25,449 bases of DNA, from the NCBI GenBank assembly GCA_910578605.1, contig CAJTQG010000002.1, positions 112,182 through 137,630 on the forward strand, in the 5' to 3' direction. Shown here piece after piece: positions 8,552 through 16,300 of the stretch (its first letter is position 1; each line of letters starts with the position of its first letter). A model generated the notes under the pieces. It was not told the origin of the DNA. It worked only from the letters and a program-made list of their open reading frames with translations, and searched no databases. The DNA is from an uncultured Lachnospiraceae bacterium. Its GTDB lineage: Bacteria > Bacillota > Clostridia > Lachnospirales > Lachnospiraceae. A program made the position numbers and the translations under genes.

Positions 8552-9283
8552 TTACTTTTGTAAAAACTTAAATGTTTCTATTATTTCTTTCACCTCTTTC
8601 CTTTTTGATTGACTTATTGGTAATATCTCATCATTTTTCATCAATATTGTTTTATTATCAAATTTTTTTACATTTTTACAGTTGATTAGAAATGATTTAT
8701 GAATAAATAAAAAGCATGTAGCATGTATTTCATTGTAAACATGATTTAATTTTCCATAAAACACATCGCATCCATCATTCGTCATAATATATACCTTTCG
8801 ACCTTGACTATAAAAATATAAAATATCAGGAATATTTACTTCTATCCACTCATATCCCTTTTTGTATATGAATTTCGACTGTTTTCTTTTAGTCACTAAT
8901 AAGAATTTTTCTATTACTCTCTCTAATTGATATTCTATAAAAGGTTTAATTAAAAAATTAATAGGGTGAAACTCAAACAATTCCATAGCATATGTTTTAT
9001 TTTTTGCAATATAAGCTATCTGAACCATTTCATCTTTCAATTCATCCCGAATAACTCTTCCCGTTTCTATTCCGCTGATCCCTTCTAATTCTACATTTAT
9101 AAAAATCAAATCAAAAACCTTTTTCTTATGTTCTTTACAAAGAATTTCACCATATTTATATGTTTCAATTACACACAAAAACTCTTCCTTCTCTAAAACT
9201 TTTTTTAATGAGTTTGAAATAGATAAGCAATCTATTTTATTTTCATCACATATTGCGACTTTTATTATTTCGCTTTTCGTCAT
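8552..9283 (-). CDS. LytTR-family response regulator with degenerate receiver
   Basis: A DNA-binding regulator: receiver domain (about 5-125) followed by a LytTR domain (about 136-236, with KFIYKKGYEWIEV, DILYFYSQGRKVYI and FLFIHKSFLINCKNV). The receiver keeps the acidic pair (Asp13-Glu14 in AICDEN) and the conserved Lys113 (LIKPF). The phospho-accepting Asp of the usual FLDIE motif is Asn63 (FINVE), and the switch Thr/Ser position reads Ala (Ala93). Normal phospho-activation is therefore doubtful. No histidine kinase gene is adjacent. I chose the ATG at 9283 because the receiver begins directly after it and AAAGGG lies upstream; an in-frame ATG at 9340, also with an AGG, would add 19 residues. 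It is the first gene behind the c-di-GMP riboswitch and probably controls the island or a wider regulon. Confidence 0.85.
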   Translation of the reverse strand: MTKSEIIKVAICDENKIDCLSISNSLKKVLEKEEFLCVIETYKYGEILCKEHKKKVFDLIFINVELEGISGIETGRVIRDELKDEMVQIAYIAKNKTYAMELFEFHPINFLIKPFIEYQLERVIEKFLLVTKRKQSKFIYKKGYEWIEVNIPDILYFYSQGRKVYIMTNDGCDVFYGKLNHVYNEIHATCFLFIHKSFLINCKNVKKFDNKTILMKNDEILPISQSKRKEVKEIIETFKFLQK

Positions 9284-9362
9284 TTTAAATTCCCTTTTGT
9301 ATTTTATTAAATCATCTATTATCCAATGATTAAAACCCAACTTTTATTACCTTTTTTACAAA

Positions 9363-9402
9363 AAATATAAAAAAATGCAATGATTAAAAAATAATCATTG
9401 CA
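9363..9402 (-). terminator. Intrinsic terminator of the riboswitch expression platform
   Basis: TGCAATGATTA (9376-9386) pairs perfectly with TAATCATTGCA (9392-9402) around a five-base loop. On the minus strand the stem is followed by a T-rich run ending near 9363. It begins where the aptamer ends and precedes the regulator's start codon, as expected for a transcriptional riboswitch. The 5' arm and loop contain ATTATTT, which can pair with AAATAAT just upstream of the aptamer (about 9482-9488). An alternative fold could therefore block the terminator. Confidence 0.85.
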
Positions 9403-9488
9403 ACCGAACCATCATAACAATATAATACTGCCTTAGACTTCCTGCTTTGCGTCCTTACATTTCCATAAGTTTGCCCTTCTCATTATTT
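9403..9488 (-). ncRNA. Cyclic di-GMP-I (GEMM-I) riboswitch aptamer
   Basis: Read on the minus strand the segment shows the class I c-di-GMP aptamer signatures in order. GGGCAAAC is followed by a helix closed by a GAAA tetraloop (CTTATG-GAAA-TGTAAG), then the conserved GGACGCAAAGC. Next comes the tetraloop-receptor pair (TCTAAGG and TTATGATGG) in the second long helix, then GGTTCGG leading into the terminator. These elements bind one c-di-GMP between the two helices in known members. It lies about 70 bases after the -10 element and before the LytTR gene, so it controls the island from its first gene. ON or OFF behaviour cannot be fixed by eye. The potential P1 pairing with the terminator's 5' arm would favour an ON switch. 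Confidence 0.9.
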
Positions 9489-9527
9489 ATTTTATTCCCA
9501 CTTTTTTCCTTATCCTTAGTTTCGCTA

Positions 9528-9556
9528 AGAATAACACATATTTTATTTACCGTCAA
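9528..9556 (-). promoter_or_regulatory. Sigma-A-type promoter of the riboswitch-controlled island
   Basis: On the minus strand TTGACG (9551-9556) and TATTCT (9528-9533) are separated by exactly 17 bases. Transcription would start near 9521, giving a leader that contains the complete c-di-GMP aptamer and its terminator. The promoter lies 90 bases beyond the pstA stop codon, so the island has its own transcription unit rather than being the tail of the pst operon. Confidence 0.75.
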
Positions 9557-9646
9557 GAGCCTCATAAAACATTTGTCATATTTTGTAATATATAATATTC
9601 ATACATTATCCACTAATGTAACTCTCTTTTCTGCTTGCCTATTTTC

Positions 9647-10513
9647 TCACTTTGCCTTTAGTTTTCCGGCAGCCCACCCTGCCAATCCGTTTATTCCCAA
9701 CACAACTACCAAAAGTATCACAGCTGTAGCGTAAGCTTGATTAGTGTAGAAGCCTTCCCCGAGGAGGCAGTACATATGCACTGCCAGTGTTCTGGCTGAT
9801 GAGAAAAGATTTCCTGGCACTGCGGCTGTAGTTCCTGCTGTAAAGATCAATGCCGCCGTCTCCCCCACAATGCGCCCCACTGCCAGAATAATTCCCCCCA
9901 ATATGCCTGGCACTGCAGACGGCATCACAACATGAAAGATAGTTCTAACCCTGCCGGCACCTAATCCAAAGCTTCCCTCACGAAAAGTATCCGGTACGGA
10001 CAACAGGGCTTCCTCCGTTGTACATACAATAACAGGCAACACCATAATTGCCAGCGTAAAAGCCCCTGCCAAGAGGGAATAGCCCCACTTCAGCGTTATG
10101 ACAAACAAAAGATAACCAAAAAGACCATATACAATAGAGGGAATGCCTGTCAATGTTTGTGTTGTTAGCCTAATCAGCTTCACCAGCCTGCTGCCCTTTT
10201 TTGCGTATTCCGCCAAATACACGGCACATCCTACACCTATAGGCACTGCTGCCAGCAAAGTAAGAAGCGTCATAAGCATTGTATTAATAATGGATGGCAT
10301 CATGGAGACATTGCCTATTGTATATTCCCACTCAAATAGCTCCCTGCTTATATTAGGAATTCCTTTTATCAATATAAAAGCAACGATAACGACTAGAATA
10401 CTGATGGTTACAAATGCTGCTGCCTGTACTATAAATCGTAAAACTAAGGAGCTAACATCCTTCTTATTTTTATAAGAATACCTATTGTAATTTTTATGAT
10501 TATCGTACGTCAT
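9647..10513 (-). CDS. pstA: Phosphate ABC transporter permease PstA
   Basis: One of the two membrane subunits of the high-affinity phosphate importer. The 288 residues contain about six spans and the PstA/PstC blocks: QTLTGIPSIVYGLFGYLLFV, the cytoplasmic EAA-type loop around EEALLSVPDTFREGSFGLGAGRVRT, and GRIVGETAALIFTAG. The RBS is AGAAGGA ahead of the ATG. It is the last gene of this pst group. In most Firmicutes pstB (ATPase) and phoU follow directly; here there is only a new promoter and riboswitch. The ATPase must therefore be encoded elsewhere or the set is incomplete. Base composition is visibly richer in G+C than in the island downstream. Identity is confident. Confidence 0.95.
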   Translation of the reverse strand: MTYDNHKNYNRYSYKNKKDVSSLVLRFIVQAAAFVTISILVVIVAFILIKGIPNISRELFEWEYTIGNVSMMPSIINTMLMTLLTLLAAVPIGVGCAVYLAEYAKKGSRLVKLIRLTTQTLTGIPSIVYGLFGYLLFVITLKWGYSLLAGAFTLAIMVLPVIVCTTEEALLSVPDTFREGSFGLGAGRVRTIFHVVMPSAVPGILGGIILAVGRIVGETAALIFTAGTTAAVPGNLFSSARTLAVHMYCLLGEGFYTNQAYATAVILLVVVLGINGLAGWAAGKLKAK

Positions 10514-10693
10514 TATCGTCCGTCCTTCTCCCTTTCATTGCTACTTTCTTTTTATTGTTATTTTCCTTCTGTTTTTATTTTCCTTCTCCTTTTTTCTTCT
10601 TTCTCCTTTTGTTATTTTCTTCTATAACTTTCAACGTCTGGCGCCCTTGAAAATAACTTCATTAATAGATGCTGCAGGAATAAAGCAATTTTA
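10514..10693 (-). repeat. Polypurine low-complexity spacer between pstC and pstA
   Basis: The 180 bases separating two normally adjacent pst genes hold about 100 bases that are nearly all A and G on the coding strand. They are built from imperfect copies of a GAAGGAAAATAACA-like unit (plus-strand TTGTTATTTTC occurs at about 10555 and 10613). Several AGGAGA-like motifs lie within it. No coding frame is convincing and no terminator is seen. Such a tract may arise by slippage; it could also form R-loops or weaken coupling between pstC and pstA. Confidence 0.5.
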
Positions 10694-11542
10694 TTAGATG
10701 GTTTTTTCATATAACAGCGTAAAACACAAATTGATTATTAAAATAAACAGAAACAATACTGCTGCCGTAGCAATCAATGCATCTTTATGTAATCCTGAAG
10801 CATACGCCATCTCCATTGCAATATTAGCAGTCATAGTCCGCACACCGCTGGTTATTCCCTGAGGCATAGCCGCTTGATTTCCTGCGACCATTATCACCGC
10901 CATTGTTTCACCAAGCACACGCCCCACACTTAAAATGACTCCCGCCAAAATCCCTGACTTTGCTGCCGGAAGCAAGGCAAAGAACACACTTCTCTCATGT
11001 GTTGCCCCAAGAGCCAGCGCTCCCTCATAATAGGTTCTAGGCACTGCGCAAAGAGAGGTTTCTGTCACCCCTATAATAGTAGGCAGCACCATAAAACCAA
11101 GAAGAAGAGATGCTGTCAGTATTCCTTTTCCGCTTCCTCCAAAGAGCTGCCTCACAATAGGCACAATGACCATTAGTCCCCAAAATCCATATACTATGGA
11201 AGGCACCCCTGCCAGCAAATTGATTGCCGGCTTCAGCATTCTATATAATGGCTTTGGACAAAAATTTGTCATATACACAGCACACAATATGCCAAGAGGA
11301 ACTCCTACCAAGATAGCTCCCCCTGTCACAAAGATGCTCCCCAACATCATAGGTAATATGCCGAACAAATTCTCCAAAGGCTTCCACTGCATTCCTACAA
11401 GAAAATTTTCTATGCCAATATTTTTTATGGCAGGCACTCCGTTGATTAACAGGAAAAGGCAGATTAGCACAACAGAAAAAACAGATATACACGCACAAAG
11501 AAAAAATAAAAACTGGGCCGCTTTTTCTCCCCCTTGCCTCAT
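10694..11542 (-). CDS. pstC: Phosphate ABC transporter permease PstC
   Basis: The partner permease of PstA in phosphate uptake. The 282 residues have about six spans, beginning after a short cytoplasmic start. They carry the family blocks INLLAGVPSIVYGFWGLMV, the EAA-type loop ETSLCAVPRTYYEGALALGATHERSV, and GRVLGETMAVIMVAGN. It starts 16 bases after the pstS stop with a strong GAGGGGGA RBS, so the two are translationally close and co-transcribed. An extended loop after GNQAAMPQGITSGVRTMTANIAMEMA is normal for PstC. Identity is confident; transport cannot occur without a PstB ATPase, which is not in the window. Confidence 0.95.
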   Translation of the reverse strand: MRQGGEKAAQFLFFLCACISVFSVVLICLFLLINGVPAIKNIGIENFLVGMQWKPLENLFGILPMMLGSIFVTGGAILVGVPLGILCAVYMTNFCPKPLYRMLKPAINLLAGVPSIVYGFWGLMVIVPIVRQLFGGSGKGILTASLLLGFMVLPTIIGVTETSLCAVPRTYYEGALALGATHERSVFFALLPAAKSGILAGVILSVGRVLGETMAVIMVAGNQAAMPQGITSGVRTMTANIAMEMAYASGLHKDALIATAAVLFLFILIINLCFTLLYEKTI

Positions 11543-11558
11543 ATTCGTTCCCCCTCAC

Positions 11559-12698
11559 TCAATACACATCCTCCCAATTCGTTACATGCCCCATATAGAT
11601 TTCTGCAATTGTTTCCCTTGAAATATCCATCAATGGATTGTTTTTATTGACAATAACTGCTATGCCATCTCTAGCAAACCTTATTTCTTTAAACCCCCTT
11701 GAGGCCTCCTCCATAGTGAGTTCCCTAGAAGCCAACCCTATATCGCAGACTCCCTCTGACACAGACTCAATTCCAGCGGTGGAACCTGTCTGCTGAATTT
11801 CAAATGTTACCTTGGGATTCTTCTTTTTATACTCTTTTGCAAGGCACTCCATTATCGGCGCTGCAGAAGTAGAACCCGCTATTGTCACCTTCCCTTTTAT
11901 TTCATATATAATTTCACCACTAATTTCTCTTTTGTTTTCTTCTTTGATTTCTCCATCTATTCCTTCTTTTACTTCTGCCGCTTCATATGAATTTCCAGTT
12001 CTCTCACCGACATACCCTTGCTGCTCAATTACTTTCTGTCCCTCATCGCTCAATATATAGTTTATAAAATCTTCCCCTGCCCTGCTTATATTCTCCCTCA
12101 CAATCAGATAAAAGCTTCTTGCCAAACTATACTTTCCTTCTTGAACCGCCTTTGCAGACGGTTCTACTCCATCTATCTTTACCGCCTTTACATTATCTCT
12201 AATGGCGCCAAGAGAAACATATCCAATAGCATTTTCATCTCCGGAAATGGAGGTCATCATCACAAAATTACTGTTGGTCACCTCTGCCTGTAATGAAGTT
12301 CTATCCTGACTCTCTTTTTGGATACCGGTAAGCATTACAAATGCTTTTCTTGTGCCGGAACCGTCCTCTCTGGTCACTATCGTAATGCGGTCTCCTTTTC
12401 CGTTTTTATTACCGCACCCTGTCAATATACATAAAAATAATAACAGTATTAGCATTACTGCTGCCCCTGTCATTATTTTTGCTGTCATTATTTTCGCTGT
12501 TATGCTTTTTTCTCTTTTAAACTGTATACTATTTAACAAAAATGTTTTTAACTTTACTTTGATTTTTAAACTTTTTATTATTAAACTTTTTAACTTTAAA
12601 TTTTTTAACGAAATTCTTTTAGTCCAATTTCTTTTTAAATTCGTTGTTTTAAAATTCGTTCTTTTAAAAATCGTTCTTTCTAGACTCGTTCTTTTCAC
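11559..12698 (-). CDS. pstS: PstS-like phosphate-binding lipoprotein with permuted lobes
   Basis: Captures phosphate outside the membrane for PstC/PstA. The lobe order is reversed. VTREDGSGTR and the IGY...GYVG block, normally the second half of PstS, come first (~107-231). A Glu/Lys-rich linker (~232-268) leads to GKVTIAGSTSAAP, QTGSTAGI and ADxG-like CDIGLASREL, normally the first half (269-379). The protein ends at TNWEDVY, exactly where a normal PstS would continue into the TREDGSG segment. The lipobox is ILTGC (Cys95). The frame extends upstream through ~50 residues of five-residue repeats to a GTG at 12698 with a poorly spaced RBS. ATG codons at 12488 or 12473 would give an ordinary lipoprotein signal but also lack a clear RBS. 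The family is sure; start and permutation need experimental proof. Confidence 0.85.
   Translation of the reverse strand: MKRTSLERTIFKRTNFKTTNLKRNWTKRISLKNLKLKSLIIKSLKIKVKLKTFLLNSIQFKREKSITAKIMTAKIMTGAAVMLILLLFLCILTGCGNKNGKGDRITIVTREDGSGTRKAFVMLTGIQKESQDRTSLQAEVTNSNFVMMTSISGDENAIGYVSLGAIRDNVKAVKIDGVEPSAKAVQEGKYSLARSFYLIVRENISRAGEDFINYILSDEGQKVIEQQGYVGERTGNSYEAAEVKEGIDGEIKEENKREISGEIIYEIKGKVTIAGSTSAAPIMECLAKEYKKKNPKVTFEIQQTGSTAGIESVSEGVCDIGLASRELTMEEASRGFKEIRFARDGIAVIVNKNNPLMDISRETIAEIYMGHVTNWEDVY
12530..12698 (-). repeat. 15-bp imperfect tandem repeats at the 5' end of pstS
   Basis: On the minus strand an AT-rich 15-base unit like AAAAGAACGAATTTT recurs about ten times with decay. In the pstS frame it reads as pentads such as ERTIF, KRTNF, KTTNL, KRISL, KSLII and KSLKI. 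The frame is kept open throughout, which is unusual for sequence this AT-rich. It is either a translated basic N-terminal extension or an untranslated leader that happens to repeat in multiples of three. Confidence 0.6.
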
Positions 12699-12764
12699 CC
12701 TTTAAAATGGAAATCTCCATATTATTACTTACTGTGAATATATGAATCAGAAAATATAAATATG

Positions 12765-13238
12765 TTAATCCAATTTTAATTCTTTGCCATCCAAAATTGC
12801 TTCTGCCAGCATATCCCCCTCATACCGCAATTTTAAAGAAAAAAATGGCGCTTCCTCCTGCAATAGACGAAAGAAAATCTTATCCCCCTCCCAAAGCTTT
12901 AACTCCCCTATTTTATCTTTATCAATCCATTCTAATGTTCCCTCGTCGCACTCACTCAGTTCCCCCTCATACGCATCCGCCGTATACAGACACATATACT
13001 CTGTATCCCACTTATCTGACAAAAAGGTAACAAGCCCTCGAAACCGATAAGAGGTTAACGTCAATCCTGTCTCCTCCTTTGCCTCACGAAGCAGACATTC
13101 CTCCGGCGACTCATCCTTTTCAAAATGTCCCCCGATGCCAACCCATTTGTCCTTATTGATATCATTTTTCTTTACGACTCTGTGCAGCATCAAATACTGA
13201 TTATTTTTTTCTATATAACATAGGGTAGTCAGTCCCAT
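12765..13238 (-). CDS. Nudix hydrolase, MutT/8-oxo-dGTP diphosphatase-like
   Basis: Predicted to cleave a nucleoside diphosphate linked to another moiety, classically oxidised dGTP, to limit mutation. The complete Nudix box is visible at 36-59: GGHFEKDES then PEECLLREAKEETGL, with the metal-binding REXXEE in place. The first strand, MGLTTLCYIEKNNQYLMLHR, and WVGIGGH are typical of the small MutT-like proteins annotated as 8-oxo-dGTP diphosphatase in Firmicutes. The length (157) fits. It lies 65 bases downstream of the EAL gene and 66 upstream of the pstS open frame, so it may share their transcript. GAGAGAAG lies upstream of the ATG. Substrate specificity cannot be told from sequence. Confidence 0.9.
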   Translation of the reverse strand: MGLTTLCYIEKNNQYLMLHRVVKKNDINKDKWVGIGGHFEKDESPEECLLREAKEETGLTLTSYRFRGLVTFLSDKWDTEYMCLYTADAYEGELSECDEGTLEWIDKDKIGELKLWEGDKIFFRLLQEEAPFFSLKLRYEGDMLAEAILDGKELKLD

Positions 13239-13303
13239 AACATTTTGCTTCTCTCTTTCTTTTTCTCTTATTTGTTTTTCTCTTTGTCATTTTTATTTTT
13301 TAT

Positions 13304-16300
13304 TTACTTTCCGATTTTAATATCTTTTACTTCATAATACGTTTCTCTGATTTGCTCCTCCGTCAACACATAATTAAACATTTTGAAGTCAGATACATAT
13401 CCCTGGAAGCTTTGCTGATATTCGTCTCCCCCTATCATCAACAACCTTACATCCCTCATAACCGGACAATCACCGGAGTTTCCTGCATTTAAGTCATTGA
13501 TAAAGTAGCCTGAAACTTTAATTTTCTTATCAAAGGTTATGGTGAGCATAACCCACTCTCCCACAGGACATGGGCATTTTTTACAGTCTATCCAATCATC
13601 CCAGAACTCTCCCGTTGAGATATCCTTTGTCCGGAACACAGAATCTTCATCCCATCCCATCGGCATAATCTGATGGAATCCGTTTTTAAACTTACCATAG
13701 TACACACTGCTCAAAGTGAACAATCTCTCGCTCTTCATCCAAAATTGGATGGTGAAGGAGCCCTCCTGCCAAAGCTCACATGGCAGGCTTAATATATTTT
13801 CCCCCATGTTTCCCCCTGGCAGATATATACTGTGCATATCTTCCCTTGGCCCCATACCAAACCGCAGCTCATCTCCGTTGTATTTTGCCTCGTATTTTTC
13901 CTCTGTATCCCACAGACTTTCGGCAAAAGGAAAACGAACCTCCGTCTTTTCAATAATCTCCTCACCAAAACGGACAGGATTCACCTCATCAAACATTTTT
14001 TTGATTTCCACACCGGATAGCGCCTGGTCAAAAATGCGCAAATCCGCCACCCTGCCTCGAAAACTTTTCTCGTAAATATCACCGCCAATGAGAATTTCTT
14101 TGGCAAGCTTCATTCTAGGTGCATCCTCAATGCCTCCCACTCTGTACCCGTTCATATATAAATTCATCGTTTGATTTTTCTCGTCATAACTGGCAGTCAG
14201 CATGTTCCACTGCCCTGTCTCTATAATATTCAAGCCTGCATCATACCAATTGCTGCTGTTATCCTCCTTAATACGAAAGCTTGCCTTCATCTCCCAGCCT
14301 CTTGGCATAATACTGGCAAAGCCATTTTCAAATGCAATATAAAATGCACTTCCCCATAATCTTGCCTCCTCCTCTAATGCCCATAAGCTAATAGTAAAAC
14401 TGGAATTTTCAAGTACATCCGCTGGAAGCCATACCACTTCTTTATTTCGCTCACCTCCCGGAAAACGCAACGCTCTTGTTCCCTTCTGAGGTCCATCCGC
14501 ATATTCAATGCCATCCCCAATCATCCTTCCTGTAAATCGTCCGCTTGTATCCTTTAAAGTATGATCAAAGGTAAATCTAATCTCCTTTACATCCACATTG
14601 ATATGCTTCTCCACATACTCATAAAATGCTTCCATAGGCAATGGTCTGGAATAATAATATCCTTGAAAAATATCACAGCCAATCTTTGTCAGGTATTTGC
14701 ACTGCTCTTGGGTCTCCACGCCCTCACACAGAGCCGTAATGTGAAGTTTCTTTGCCATATCTATAATACAAGTAAGGATAATTTTTTCTTTCTCCAAAAA
14801 CTCCTCATGCTGCATAAACACTTTATCCAGCTTAATGACGTCAATTGGAATACTTGTGAGCAAATTCAGGGAGGAGTAGCCTGAGCCAAAATCATCCATA
14901 GATACTTTAATACCTAAATCATGAAATTCGTCAATCAAAGGCATAGTCTGCTCCATGCTCTCTATGTACATACTTTCCGTCAATTCAAACTCTACATACT
15001 GGGCCGGTATCTGATATTCTGCAAATAGACTTTTAATGTACGGAAGAATATCGTTATGCTGCAGATGGATGCGGGATACGTTCATGGAAACGGGCACTAC
15101 CGGCTTATTTTTATCCAGCCTCTCCCGAATAGTGGCAAACACTTCCCTGTATACAAAAAAGTCCACCTCCACAATATTGCCCTTCTGCTCAAATACAGGA
15201 ATAAACTCATCTGGATAGATAAAGCTTCCATCCTCCTTCTGCCAGCGAATCAGCGCCTCCGCTCCTATCACACGCCCTGTTCCAGTCTCCACCTTTGGCT
15301 GATAATACACTTTAAGTTCCCTGTTTTTTAATGCCTTTGGCAGTGCAGAAATTAACTGCAGCTGGTATTTCTGCTTTTCCAGCATACTCTCCGTAAAAAT
15401 CAGGCAGCGATTATCCAAGTTTTTCTTTGCCTCTTTTCTGGCGAAATCTGCGTTGGTGATTACCTGGGAAATATTATCTTCAGCACTTTTAATAATATTT
15501 ATCCCTGTGTTTAATATTAAATCTGCACCGTAAAACTGTTCTTTTAATGTTGCTTGAAAATCTCTGTTTAACTCTTCAATCTTTTTTCTTAATTCCTTGA
15601 GGGGCATATCCTTTTTGATGCAGTTTGCCGCTATAAAATTGTCCGAATACACACGGGTTGCGGCGATAAACACTTCTTTGTCACCATGACAGATGAGATT
15701 GGCAAACTTCTGAATCACTTCATCCCCTGCACTCACCCCATAATCTTCATTGATTTGTTTGAAATTTCTGATATCGGAATAGGCAATCGCTATATCATAC
15801 TCTTTTATTTTTTCCGGGATTGCCTCAGCTAGTTCCTCCAAAAAAGCATCATATGTCCACAACCCTGTCAGTTTATCCCTTTTGGTTTTCTCCTCCTGGG
15901 AATTATGAAAGACAGAAAATACCTTTTTTTCCACAAGGTAAGCATATAAAACAAAACCCGTTACCTTGAACAGCTCCAATTCTTCCTCTGCCCACTCTCT
16001 GCACTGCTCATAATCAATAAAATCAATCACCCCTATAAATCTTTTTTTGTGATACATGGGTACTTGAATAATGGATGTCACATTTCTTTCTGAATCAAAT
16101 ACGTCAATATAATTTTCCCCGTCATTTTCCTTTTTGGAATATACAAAAATACCATTATCAAAATGATTCTGCATTACGGTCCATTCCACAGCAGTGTACT
16201 TGCGCACTGTGTTCAGCTTTGCAGCTAAGTCCTCCTTCAAATACTCTCCTATGTATCTCATCGTCTGTGGATGACCGGTAATTTCCCGCAAGGTAATGGT

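Noticed and set aside
11241..11558. 105-codon minus-strand frame overlapping pstC
   Set aside because: It overlaps pstC in another frame and has no family features, whereas pstC is clearly coding.
12352..12705. 117-codon plus-strand frame opposite the 5' part of pstS
   Set aside because: It is the complement of the 15-bp repeats and the hydrophobic signal region; the apparent Phe/Leu richness is a by-product of that.
12730..12766. Pho box upstream of pstS (TTAACA, TTCATA, TTCACA)
   Set aside because: The hexamers do not keep the regular 11-base spacing expected of PhoP sites in this AT-rich spacer.
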